From Lamellibrachia satsuma (Eukaryota > Annelida > Polychaeta > Sabellida > Siboglinidae), in the NCBI GenBank assembly GCA_033239005.1, contig BSQZ01000033.1, forward strand, positions 6,221,001 to 6,285,000: 64,000 nucleotides of DNA. The letters run 5' to 3'. Under the pieces are notes generated by a model. It ran no database searches and was not told the origin of the DNA. It saw nothing but the letters and a program-made list of their open reading frames with translations. Position numbers and translations under genes: made by a program. Below, one piece after another: positions 13,898 to 21,530 of the stretch (position 1 is its first letter; every line of letters starts with the position of its first letter).

Positions 13898-15162
13898 GAC
13901 GCCACACGCCAAAACCAGGCTCTTGTCGACGATTTTACAAAATAATTTTATTACAGATTCAAATAGAGGAGATACACAGCTTTAAAATAACACCAACATG
14001 AACAGTGTATCTTACTCCTGGGCCAAGATATTACACTTTTAGTGTTCACGTTCTTGGAATAACAGTTTTGAGAAAATCAGCTTTAAAAAACGGCATTGAA
14101 AAATTGCTTCTTCCATAGCAACCATGCACTTATAATGCTCCAAATGGAATGAAATTTTGCATATTCCTCTAGTAGATGTGTATAAAGAAGATACAGAAAT
14201 ATAAAGTGGAAAAACGTAATATTTATTGAATGCCACCTCATTTACTACCAGGTTTGGTATTCCCGGAGACTACCGCACGGAAGCACTGAGAGCCGAACCC
14301 CTAAAGTAAATCCCTGAAATATCTGAAAATAAAACATTATTTACACATTACATATATAATAACGCTACACAATGTCAGTTTTCCCAATTTGGAAGTCCGC
14401 TCCTGCTGGCGCTGAGCCAACCAGTGCAGGCTCAATGACAATGTGGTCTTCCCCTGGCCCTGCCGAGGCGACTTCCACGGGCTCGACGCGGCCTTCGAAG
14501 TAATTTTCAATCACGGCAGCTAAATTGCTGTCCTCGAGATTGCACCCCCTCGCACGATCCAACTCGGTAGCTAAATAAGCTTCTTTCGATGCCATAGTGC
14601 AATTTTTTAATGAATGGAAGACGAAAACAGCGGGCGAAACTGGCGAACAAAGACGAAAGGAATGTGTAAACAAGCCGATTGCGCATGCGCGCTTACGTTT
14701 TCGACCAATCAGCGAGCGTTTCGCAACGTCCATAGCAACAATTAGATAAATTATGTATAATAGGAGCTGTTCCAATGGTCTAAAGTAAGAGATTCCCAAT
14801 CACACGTGTAGCTGACGTTATAAGCTATCCAGCCATGTATAACATGTGGGGTTTACCGCTTGTAAGCGAGCGAAGACAGTCGATCAAAAACGCGTAAAAA
14901 TGGCTTTGTGTCAAGACTTCTCAACCGCGACGCTAATCAGGGGCTTCAATAAAGTGCTAAATATTACTAGTTTGAACAATCTTTCTGCATATATAAATGG
15001 ATTTATGGAAAGATGGATAATTTTGCTGATCGATTCCGTCGTTAACCTAGTTTTGACAATTCGAAGGTATGGCATGCGTTTTAGGCTCCTGCGCCGAACT
15101 AAATCTAGCGACAAGCGCCTGGTTTTGGCGTGGCGCGTCACATATTATATGTATATATATAT

Positions 15163-15221
<59 letters not shown>

Positions 15222-16755
15222 TACATACTACACTGGATACGATGGTTGGTGCAAGGCTTGGTCACTGCAAGAAACTGGCTGCAATCAGAATTGCGAGTAT
15301 GAAGATCAGATGCGGGGCCAATTATACTATATCAATTCCAATTACACACCAATTACGCAAACCAATTCCACCTCAAAAATACCAATTCTAAAATACCAAT
15401 TATAAATTCCATATTGAAAAAACAGTGTGAACAGACATACTCAACGAAAAAACATATTTTACAGCAGTTTTATTTCCTTTCTGCATATTTAGTACATAAA
15501 AGCAAACAAATATGATATACACAATATATTATGTTTACTGATTATTTAGCGATTAGCTTGAGTTAAACAGTAACATAATGTAATTTAAAAAGTAATTGAA
15601 AACACCAATTACATTTTCACCAATTCCAATTACTGTCAAAAACACAACACCAATTCCAAAATTGGAATTTGCACTTCAGTTGCAATTACATGTAATTGAC
15701 TCCAAGTCTGACTAAAATTATGAAAACATTGCCATAAAAGGTGAACAATAAATAAATCTAACAAGCATCAAATCTGGTTATTACAAACCTGCATCAACCA
15801 AGGCTTCATATGTCACTTCCAACAGCATGCGGAGCTGTGGGTCCATAGAGTTGGCCTGCTTTGGATGGACCCCAAAGAAAGCAGCATCAAATTTAGAGAT
15901 GTCCTTCAGTTTGCCACTGCGTGTAGGTAATCCATTTAGACCTGAAAGCAGTATGTGTAAGATCAATAAAATCATACATAATGTTTGTGCCAACATATTA
16001 TTTAACTATTTTTAAGACATGGTCATGTTTTCATTTCAAGTTAAACAAAAATACAGAGTAAGCTTGACTGGCTGCAGAGTTGTGTTCACTGCAAAAAACA
16101 ATTACCTGCTCTTTCAGAAGCCTGGACAATCATACATAAAATCCATACCATACACTTGACCTATTTCCTATACACATGCAGTAAAAGAATGATAATAAAG
16201 CCTAAGATCAGCTACACATTTGAAGACAATTGGCCAACATTGAATTAGGATACAGATAAGAGTGGTCTAATGTCCAGTGAGACAGCAGCAATGGCTCTTA
16301 ATGTTGCTGTATACACTTCTTAACTCCTAATTTGTATTCAGCCTGGATTTATTCTCATGGTGTATTCAGTACAATTTCCTAATGAACCGACTCAGAAATG
16401 ATGAGCTCAAATATGTTAAAAACCAACTAGGAGTGACTCCTTGGGGTGTGTCCACCTTTGGAAATCTCTCAGACAATGTACACATAATAAATTGTAACTT
16501 AACCCTTGAGATGCCCACTTGCAAATATCCTAGTCCTAGATGTCCTTTGTTCAATTTAAACAGCACTTGTAATAACACTTCACGCTCAACGGCTGATTAC
16601 ACAAACTGGAGTATCGCAAACTTACAAAGAAGTGGAATTTTCCAAATAGATCAGCTTACAAAGAAAGTAGGACAATCTGAGTGTACAAATATAGTCTAAT
16701 ATTAAACCAAATATTAGTCTAATATTAAAACAAATATTAGTATAATATTAAAACA

Positions 16756-16824
<69 letters not shown>

Positions 16825-17167
16825 CATAACGCCCAAACAATTCATTTACAGTCCTATTATTTTGTACAGTAATATTTCTCCCTGTGCTATTTTTCTCTAC
16901 CAACTTTCCCCATCTGTCCTCTCACAAGTCAGCAAGTTTTTCTCCATACCTTGGCCACCCTATGTAGTAGTGACAACTGTCAACTGTACCTGGCTGCCAG
17001 CGCCGGTCGTCATCTGTCACCATGTCTTCACCATTGATGAGATGGCTGCGGAACTCTTCAATGTTCTCTGACTCGGGAAGTCGTCCAGAGATGCCAGTGA
17101 TGACGACATCGTCATCACTCCCACCTTTCTCATTCATTGTTCTGGCTGGCATTCTTTCCTGTACCAT
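1..17167 (-). CDS. FASN: Fatty acid synthase, animal type I (gene-level entry; 3' part beyond window)
   Basis: Cytosolic multifunctional enzyme making palmitate from acetyl-CoA, malonyl-CoA and NADPH. Nineteen coding exons join in phase and give about 1,829 codons in the vertebrate FASN domain order: KS (about 20-430), linker, MAT (about 510-830), DH (about 860-1120), psi-ME (about 1140-1430) and the start of ER (about 1530-1829). Seen residues: KS Cys178 in DTACSSS, His310 in [20 protein letters not shown] Ser601 in GHSVGE and [19 protein letters not shown] and [20 protein letters not shown]. The ER end, KR, ACP and TE lie left of position 1. The methyltransferase motif I reads VVEYGAADS and lacks GxGxG, as in the inactive psi-ME of true FASN, which argues against a C-methylating FAS-like polyketide synthase. 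Start chosen at ATG 17167 because an in-frame stop lies just upstream; MNEK at 17137 is an alternative. Known: family function. Inferred: exon joins. Confidence 0.95.
325..805 (-). CDS. FASN: FASN exon 19: enoyl reductase, NADPH-binding loop
   Basis: Codons 1670-1829: [40 protein letters not shown] (glycine-rich nucleotide loop), [35 protein letters not shown] and [16 protein letters not shown]. Acceptor TGTCAG, donor CTGG|GTAAGA. The remaining 324 bases to the window edge are intron with no recognisable exon. Confidence 0.96.
962..1053 (-). CDS. FASN: FASN exon 18: enoyl reductase
   Basis: Codons 1639-1669: [20 protein letters not shown] then [11 protein letters not shown]. Read from acceptor TTGCAG|GTGATA and donor GCTAAA|GTAAGT; phase 0 at the 3' end. 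The bases just past the donor (890-955) repeat a GTACAAATT-type motif about four times. Confidence 0.92.
1198..1612. repeat. 46-bp minisatellite, about 9 copies, FASN intron 17
   Basis: Unit ATAATGACTGGTCAATTGGG plus 26 more bases, repeated with only a few substitutions, so the array is young. It does not resemble the neighbouring exons. Confidence 0.95.
1982..2194 (-). CDS. FASN: FASN exon 17: enoyl reductase
   Basis: Codons 1568-1638: [40 protein letters not shown] and LPPDAIPG. The 3' splice site is ambiguous. TTACAG|AAGGCC (start 2194) and GAAG|ATGTC (start 2236) both keep phase; 2194 gives a length closer to vertebrate FASN. TTTAG at 2256 would break phase. Donor CCAG|GTTTGT. Confidence 0.88.
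2733..2881 (-). CDS. FASN: FASN exon 16: start of enoyl reductase region
   Basis: Codons 1518-1567. No start codon; read from splice sites TTTCAG|ATGCAT and CAAAG|GTACAA. Encodes [16 protein letters not shown] then [20 protein letters not shown], matching the FASN stretch ahead of ER. Confidence 0.9.
2969..3338 (+). pseudogene. Plus-strand coding-like fragment of unknown protein, frameshifted, in FASN intron 15
   Basis: From an acceptor-like ATTATAG, an open plus-strand frame runs through [20 protein letters not shown] and [19 protein letters not shown]. One frame change near the C-rich stretch at 3125-3135 leads into [20 protein letters not shown] and KDLAI with TAA at 3234, and AATAAA follows at 3333. 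It looks like the 3' end of a gene or a retrocopy. I do not recognise the protein. The frame break and the absence of other plus-strand exons favour a dead copy. Confidence 0.4.
3594..4860 (-). CDS. FASN: FASN exon 15: DH-to-ER region with degenerate methyltransferase
   Basis: Codons 1096-1517, the largest exon. Contains [35 protein letters not shown], the psi-ME core [11 protein letters not shown] to [39 protein letters not shown], then WVEEVKTAL and [15 protein letters not shown]. Open frame continues to 4918, but the acceptor TTTGTTCCAG|CTGTC at 4861 is preferred: it restores phase with exon 14 and gives the same spacing between DPATH and AGG as vertebrate FASN. Motif I lacks GxGxG, so methyl transfer is not expected. 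Confidence 0.93.
5505..5640. mobile_element. 136-bp MITE-like element in FASN intron 14
   Basis: Perfect 14-bp terminal inverted repeats GCCTGTCCTCAGGT (5505-5518) and its complement (5627-5640), with looser pairing further in. An internal hairpin GGGGGTTC/GAACCCCC sits at about 5527-5550. No coding capacity and no convincing target duplication. Superfamily unknown. Confidence 0.75.
5691..5870 (-). CDS. FASN: FASN exon 14: dehydratase, catalytic aspartate
   Basis: Codons 1036-1095: [20 protein letters not shown] (catalytic Asp in FLDTMLQ), [16 protein letters not shown]. Acceptor GTCGCAG, donor ACAG|GTTGGG; phase 1. Confidence 0.95.
6016..6273 (-). CDS. FASN: FASN exon 13: dehydratase
   Basis: Codons 950-1035: [36 protein letters not shown] and [19 protein letters not shown], typical of the second DH hot-dog fold. 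Acceptor TTTGTAG, donor AAAG|GTAATT. Confidence 0.95.
6849..7231 (-). CDS. FASN: FASN exon 12: dehydratase, catalytic histidine
   Basis: Codons 822-949: [60 protein letters not shown] (DH catalytic His in HxxxGxxxxP) and ATIMPKTG. Acceptor TTTCAG, donor ACAG|GTAACC. Confidence 0.96.
7424..7693 (-). repeat. 135-bp tandem duplication of the exon 11 3' end
   Basis: Copies at about 7424-7558 and 7559-7693. The right copy contains the last 85 coding bases of exon 11 and its donor. The left copy is about 85-90% identical, lies inside the intron, and has lost the donor (GGAAAATAAAC instead of GGAAAGTAAGT) and changed codons (LMKRNHADN became LVKYNHADN). It is a decaying partial exon. Confidence 0.92.
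7608..7912 (-). CDS. FASN: FASN exon 11: end of acyltransferase
   Basis: Codons 721-821: [53 protein letters not shown] and ending EYLLSSLGK. The acceptor TTGAAG|GTGATC is pyrimidine-poor but fits phase and homology. Donor GGAAA|GTAAGT. The 3' end of this exon is duplicated in the following intron. Confidence 0.93.
8241..8470 (-). CDS. FASN: FASN exon 10: acyltransferase
   Basis: Codons 644-720: [34 protein letters not shown] and VAFHSHYM with the second MAT catalytic His. Acceptor GTTGCAG, donor CTCAAG|GTTGGC. Confidence 0.95.
8840..9029 (-). CDS. FASN: FASN exon 9: acyltransferase nucleophile
   Basis: Codons 581-643. [18 protein letters not shown] holds the MAT catalytic Ser601 (GHSxGE), followed by [15 protein letters not shown]. 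Acceptor TTTGTAG, donor GTCG|GTACGT. Confidence 0.96.
9769..9935 (-). repeat. 25-bp minisatellite carrying the exon 8 splice donor
   Basis: CAG|GT junctions recur on the minus strand at 9920 (the proper donor), 9895, 9870, 9844, 9819, 9794 and 9769, so the period is 25 (once 26). Each unit holds the last codons of exon 8 (ATTGCTGCTATTCAG) plus GTAGGTTGTC of the intron. Because 25 is not a multiple of 3, use of a different unit would shift the frame. Confidence 0.93.
9920..10153 (-). CDS. FASN: FASN exon 8: start of malonyl/acetyl transferase
   Basis: Codons 503-580: [20 protein letters not shown] through [10 protein letters not shown]. Acceptor TTTGCAG|CAATG, donor ATTCAG|GTAGG; phase 0 at both ends. 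Both splice sites are embedded in tandem repeats that copy them: a 58-bp unit on the acceptor side and a 25-bp unit on the donor side. Confidence 0.95.
10154..10795 (-). repeat. 58-bp minisatellite carrying the exon 8 splice acceptor
   Basis: About 11 tandem units fill nearly all of the 725-bp intron 7. On the minus strand each unit contains TTGTTTGCAGCAATG, matching the true acceptor TTGTTTGCAG|CAATG including five exon bases, then TGGTGCCTGCTCC. Units near 10680-10795 are more diverged. Confidence 0.92.
10879..11321 (-). CDS. FASN: FASN exon 7: end of KS and KS-MAT linker
   Basis: Codons 355-502: [20 protein letters not shown], the [15 protein letters not shown] motif that closes KS, then linker through AVQEVQ. 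The acceptor is CCATAG at 11322. An open frame runs on upstream of it, but that part is intron because the phase and the homology (PASG followed by LAALAK) fix the junction. Donor CAG|GTGGGT; phase 0. Confidence 0.94.
11722..11955 (-). CDS. FASN: FASN exon 6: ketosynthase catalytic histidines
   Basis: Codons 277-354. Contains [18 protein letters not shown] (catalytic His310) and [18 protein letters not shown] (second catalytic His). Acceptor TTTACAG, donor TCTG|GTACGT. Confidence 0.96.
12310..12432 (-). CDS. FASN: FASN exon 5: ketosynthase
   Basis: Codons 236-276, [20 protein letters not shown] then [20 protein letters not shown]. It has no start codon, so it was read from the splice sites GTCACAG and GCGAG|GTTTGC. 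It fills exactly the KS stretch between exons 4 and 6. Confidence 0.93.
12795..12995 (-). CDS. FASN: FASN exon 4: ketosynthase active-site cysteine
   Basis: Codons 169-235. Contains [20 protein letters not shown]; the Cys (residue 178 here) is the KS nucleophile. Also [17 protein letters not shown]. Acceptor GTTGCAG, donor TCGG|GTACTAG. Confidence 0.96.
13320..13493 (-). CDS. FASN: FASN exon 3: ketosynthase
   Basis: Codons 111-168, [20 protein letters not shown] through [14 protein letters not shown]. Acceptor CACCAG, donor AAGG|GTCAGT. Separated from exon 2 by a 2.3-kb intron that holds a DNA transposon. Confidence 0.95.
13844..13891. repeat. (TA)n microsatellite, left flank of transposon
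   Basis: About 24 TA units directly abutting the left end of the TIR element at 13893. The right end abuts another (TA)n, so the element probably inserted into a TA tract. Confidence 0.95.
13893..15144 (-). mobile_element. DNA transposon remnant (about 1.25 kb) in FASN intron 2
   Basis: Imperfect inverted termini of about 36 bp: the left end TATGTGACGCCACACGCC with AAAACCAGGC matches the complement of the right end (GCCTGGTTTTGGCGTGGC, GTCACATA), with a few mismatches. Both ends lie in (TA)n, compatible with a TA target duplication. The interior holds one minus-strand 76-codon reading frame and a CpG-rich CCAAT-containing stretch (14680-14720), but no full transposase. Superfamily not assigned; Tc1/mariner-like or PIF/ISL2EU-like are possible. 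Confidence 0.72.
14365..14595 (-). CDS. Short open frame inside the 13.9-15.1 kb transposon
   Basis: Seventy-six codons from ATG at 14595, beginning [20 protein letters not shown], acidic in the middle and ending in a stop. The composition looks coding and its position inside TIRs suggests the N-terminal exon of a transposon protein. I do not recognise the family, and no downstream catalytic domain is present. Confidence 0.4.
   Translation of the reverse strand: MASKEAYLATELDRARGCNLEDSNLAAVIENYFEGRVEPVEVASAGPGEDHIVIEPALVGSAPAGADFQIGKTDIV
15145..15222. repeat. (TA)n microsatellite, right flank of transposon
   Basis: TA/TATG-type repeat adjoining the right end of the TIR element in FASN intron 2. 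The rest of this intron to 15780 has AT-rich unique sequence only. Confidence 0.93.
15789..15941 (-). CDS. FASN: FASN exon 2: ketosynthase
   Basis: Codons 60-110, [20 protein letters not shown] and [18 protein letters not shown]. The acceptor TTTCAG and donor GCAG|GTTTGT keep phase 1 with both neighbours. Confidence 0.95.
16755..16822. repeat. (TA)n microsatellite, FASN intron 1
   Basis: About 30 TA units, preceded by short ATTAGTCTAATATTAAA repeats. The remainder of intron 1 (15942-16989) shows no exon-like structure. Confidence 0.93.
16990..17167 (-). CDS. FASN: FASN exon 1 (coding): start of ketosynthase
   Basis: Codons 1-59. About 17 residues longer at the N-terminus than vertebrate FASN, then [19 protein letters not shown] and MVTDDDRRW, which is a hallmark of animal FASN. 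Donor CCAG|GTACAG; phase 1. Confidence 0.93.
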
Positions 17168-17182
17168 CAGTTAATATTCTGA

Positions 17183-19951
17183 AACATCAAAACACCACAT
17201 CCTTGTATTGCCAGTCATTTCTGGGGTTGATACCCCATAAAATATTTGTATTTTAATTCATCAGCCCACCAGTAATGCCATTTAAGTGATTTAGGATTTT
17301 GGTTTTTCGTCAACAAAACTACGTTTCACCAATATCACACTTCTCACGCCTAGTGGATTCACCCCTATAAACATAGATTTGATCTTTTGTCCCACCTCCA
17401 TCAACCAATCAGATATGATGCCACAAAATCATCCAATTCGGCAACTGCTGCTGATGTTTGTGTGTTTTGAATTCCAAATGTTTACATCTATATTTGTTGT
17501 TACTAATTTACAACACATTTCAAATCTGGGATTCCGACTTTTTTTATCAATAAGGTGGTCATAGAAATCACACACAAAAATTGTATTGCAGTTAATTTCT
17601 ATCCATGAGTAAATATTTCCGATATTAGTGCCATAACGCAGAGATGCAGTCAGGCAGTGTATGACCTTTACCAATCAAGTTCCACACACACACACACCCA
17701 CCCACCCACCCACCCACCCACCCACCCACCCACCCACCCACCCACCCACCCACCCACCCACCCACCCACCCACCCACCCACCCACAATGTTGCTGCTTGA
17801 ATGGTTTGAAAATCAGATGTCCCTGTCGAAGCCACAGCGGGTTGCATTTTGAGAAAGATGGCTGATGCCACGGCGTGCTTACTGTTGGCACTTTTTTTAA
17901 CAATCCGTATCAAGTTACAGCTTGTTATACTCGAAAATAGGACGGGCAAACTGGACCTGACACTGTATATAACTATGACTGTTACAATTGGGTTTTATTT
18001 CTTTCGAATTTAAACTTTTGTACAAAGTTACAGTAAACTTAGCTGTCTGTGCCCTAGCGTGTCCAGTAATGTGTGTTAGTGACACCTAGCGGACAGTCTG
18101 TGAACCAGTCAGTTTATATGAAATTGGTACGTCGAAGTCATCCAAATTTATTCAAATGGCAGATCAACCATTTTTGTGTTCTGACGTAAATAAGTAAGCT
18201 TTATTGATGGTATAGTTTTGTCCTGCAAACAGTATGTTGATAAATTATTATTTATAAAAAACAGCTCTAGGCACCATCTACTTTTGAGTGGTGAATAAGC
18301 GTCCCTATAAGCGTATTTATTTGATAAAAAGGCCACCCCATAAGCACCTTATTTGGCACTATACTATTATTAAATTAAACGTTTGTGTCAGCCTATATTC
18401 TCATATAATCGTTGGCAAATTATGCAGGGTATAATTTTTAGGAGAGCAATCGCTCTCAATCCCTATTGCTAGTGCTAATCAATCATCTACGGAGCGGTTT
18501 ACCGCTCGCGGTAAAATCACTTGCTCCCAACTGGAGCTGCACATGGCTCCCTCTGATGGCTAAGTTTTCATCCTTTTGAAATGGGCTTGCGTATTCAATT
18601 CAATAAAACTTTAATGCCCATTTAAAAATTATAAATTCCCAAGTTTTTCAGATATAAAATGCGATTCCTATATCTGCGGTGACACGAATACGCAATTCGG
18701 CAGAAAACCAAAATACACTGCGATCTGCGTAGTTTTCTAGGGATGTTTTGGTTTCAAGTTTTCAAGTAAAAAAAATTGCTTTGGTGCTAAAAAAGACAAA
18801 TATACTAGTGACTTTTTTGCACTGTACTATTATTTGTTTTGAACAATTTGCCCCCCCCCCTACTTTTATTCGGCACTATACTATTATTAAATTTGACCAA
18901 TTTGCCACCCTATACTATTATTTGGCCTATATGTTTATTTGGCACTGGAGAGTAGGTTATTTCAGCTAGCCTCCATTCTCGAAGCTTTGAAATGGCAGCA
19001 AGAGAATCTCAAAAAAGTCAATAAAAGCATGGGAGATTAATTGTAAATGTTTCAAGAAGTCCACAATGCAGCATGAATGTGATGATTTTGGCTATTTCCA
19101 GTGGCCATTAAGATAAAGGGTAAGTATTTAAGTTGACAATGAAGTATTAGTTCCAAGAAATCCACCATGTGATCACATGACTAACATGAAGCGTACATTG
19201 ACCTTTGACCTCAACTCTAGAGATGGATGCCAATTTTGATTATTAATAGAAAGACCTAAACAATAGTCGTGGTGTTACCATTCTGAGAAACAACAGGAAC
19301 CTAATATCATAAAGCAAGTTAAGAATATCTAAATGCTATTTGTAATGATTAATTTTTACTATGTTCATGTATAATACACATATTTTGAAATAGCATGAAG
19401 TTTGCATTGTAACACTCATTAAACTGAACTCCCTATTTTGCAGTAGACAAAGAGTCCGTCTGACACATCAACACGGTTTCAATCCTACTTTTAAAGCTGT
19501 GGATGTTACAAAGCGCTCCCCCTTTTATAATATTCATGAACATAATACAATTTTATGTGACTTGTTGGGCATATCAACATACTATTCACAGTCTTATTGC
19601 ATGAATTTTGTGAATTATCCTTGTACATGCAAGTGCATGTTTTTTTTGGATCATGATTAATTTTTTTATTTTATCTGGTGTTTATATTTCCTGAAGCGAC
19701 AGATACAGAACTGCTTTCTATTGATATGCTGGACATGTATATAGCTGTAAAAAAACATTCCAGTGCTGTGGCCACTTTGCAGGGTGAAAACTACAGGCTT
19801 CCACCCATAATTTATTGTAAATACCATTAATGAAAATTCAGCAATACTGAAACATAGCAAAGATTTCTTAAATCAACATTTGGTCAATATGAACCCGTAG
19901 GACGTACCTGTTAGGCTGGAACTGGTTACAGTTTTATACAACTTAACTTAC
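17183..19951 (-). other. Proposed FASN 5' UTR intron
   Basis: Between the TTTCAG just 5' of the FASN ATG and the donor at 19952. I see no coding exon. It holds the (GGGT)n tract, a poly-C run (18851-18861), short direct repeats of a CACTATACTATTATT motif (18356, 18873, 18908) and a DR1-type nuclear-receptor half-site pair TGACCTTTGACCT at 19199-19211. Confidence 0.4.
17682..17785. repeat. (CCCA)n / (GGGT)n microsatellite upstream of FASN coding start
   Basis: About 23 uninterrupted CCCA units after a short (CA)n. The minus (FASN sense) strand reads (GGGT)n, a sequence class known to fold into G-quadruplexes. It lies about 0.5 kb 5' of the FASN ATG, inside the proposed 5' UTR intron. Confidence 0.95.
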
Positions 19952-20092
19952 CTACGGAGATAAGACCTAGCACATCTGCCACCAGGTACAGAGTAAATGT
20001 AGCATGCAGCTTCTGGCAAGATTATAAAGACCACCTGACAAGCCAGACCACATGACATGGTACACTCCCACCCCATGACTCCACCAATCGGT
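19952..20092 (-). promoter_or_regulatory. Candidate FASN promoter and non-coding first exon
   Basis: Read on the minus strand this stretch has an inverted CCAAT box (ATTGG, 20084-20088), a GGGGTGGGAG CACCC-type box (20067-20076), a CATGTG E-box and a TATA-like TTTATAAT (about 20021-20028), then about 50-70 bases ending in a strong donor CCGTAG|GTAAGT with the exon end at 19952. A matching acceptor TTTCAG lies just upstream of the FASN ATG (about 17182). The spacing CCAAT - 60 bp - TATA - 30 bp - presumed start is textbook. That it serves FASN is inference; no other minus-strand gene follows it. Confidence 0.45.
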
Positions 20093-20569
20093 AGGCTTGT
20101 AACAACACAGTTCCAGTTAACTTGTTGTTATGCAACTGCAATGAAGCTATCTGACAAACACTCAGGGTGGCACAGACATTGTTAACTAGGGGTGGGTTGG
20201 GTTATGACTGTCCACTGTGTCCAGATGTGACAACCTGTGGCCAATTACAAGTACAACTTGGTCATTGGGGTCAGAGTTAAGAGAAACTGGTCATCTTGCC
20301 TTGAGAAAGTTTAGGCACTTATTACTGGGCAGTGTACCAACCACGTGAGACATCTTGTTGAAGGGACAAACTACTAATTTCTGGACAACACAGTAAAACT
20401 GGTCAGCATTTTCAAGGCTTTTTGCAAGGTGTTAAACTGTTATTAGTAAATTTTTGTGTGATGGCAGCTGCAAAACGACAGTATTGGCATATTGTAGGGC
20501 CAAAATGTTTTAGTTGGAGAACAAGGACTTTATCTGCAATATGGTGATATTTATCCCACATAACCAAAA

Positions 20570-20660
20570 CTCTTGATAAGCCAATGGCTTCCTTGTCCAC
20601 TTGCCATCTGGGCCTTTGGCTTGGATGGCAAATCTTGTTAAATCTTGTTAAACCTCAGAC
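20570..20660 (+). mobile_element. LINE 3' end fragment (CR1-like family A)
   Basis: GATAAGCCAATGGCTTCCTT and following 60 bases, ending in repeated AAATCTTGTT. The same 3' terminus ends the longer LINE copies at 48.4-49.7 kb and 61.3-61.8 kb, so this is a strongly 5'-truncated insertion of that family. Confidence 0.85.
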
Positions 20661-21029
20661 AAACTAAGAGTGGTTTACTCTGAAACTAATACCCCAACAT
20701 TTCTCACCGGAAAGCTCCAAAAACCACTAAAAATATAGTAAAATATTGGGATATCAACATGTGTAAGGTAACAGAATAAATTATTTAGAAGCAAGCAGAT
20801 TAATAAGTACTAAATGTTCCAGATGCACAAAATAAATTTTTATATCACTGTATCCCAAAGTATGAAAATTAATATTTGTGGTAGCACATCCACAAAATTC
20901 AAGAATACTACCTACAGAGATTAACATTATTTCAGACTTGTAAGTAACTGTTAACTGGCACTTGTCTAACGGATATACGTTACAAAACAACTTCATGATG
21001 ACAGATGTTGAGGCCATAAGTGGTTGCTG

Positions 21030-21530
21030 TCAAACTGTTTATTCAACATATATACTGGAGGGCAGTATATGCATCACAACATATGGAACACGTCAATACT
21101 CTCAATAAACTATCTATTTATTCAACATACATACTGGGGGGAGCAGTATATGCATCACAAGATATGGAACACGTCAATACTCTCAATAAACTATCTATTT
21201 ATTTAACATACATACATACTGGGGGGGGGGTGCAGTATATGCATCACAAGATATGGAACACGTCAATACTCTCAATAAACTATCTATTTATTCAACATAC
21301 ATACTGGAGGGCAATATATGCATCACAAGATATGGAACATGTCAATACTCTCAATAAACTAACTATTTATTCAACATACATACTGGGGGGCAGTATATGC
21401 ATCACAAGATATGGAACATGTCAATACTCTCAATAAACTAACTATTTATTCAACATACATAATGGGGGGCAGTATATGCATCCCAGCATATGGAACACGT
21501 CAATACTCTCAATAAACTATCTACCTCTGT
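21030..21530. repeat. About 80-bp minisatellite, 6 copies
   Basis: Units sharing TATGCATCACAAGATATGGA, CGTCAATACTCTCAATAAAC and TATTCAACATACATACTGG. Copies start roughly every 79-89 bases and vary in a G-run of 2 to 9. Intergenic. Confidence 0.95.

Noticed and set aside
14846..15391. 181-codon plus-strand frame
   Set aside because: Its second half is (TA)n-encoded YIYI and it crosses the transposon end.
1..17167. FAS-like polyketide synthase instead of FASN
   Set aside because: Residue-level similarity to vertebrate FASN is high along every exon and the methyltransferase motif I is degenerate, as in FASN. KR, ACP and TE are outside the window, so the alternative is not fully excluded.
17625..17949. 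Frames encoding repeated WVGG or PTHP
   Set aside because: Translation of the (CCCA)n microsatellite.
21030..21530. CRISPR-like array
   Set aside because: Units are adjacent without variable spacers, in an animal genome; an ordinary minisatellite.
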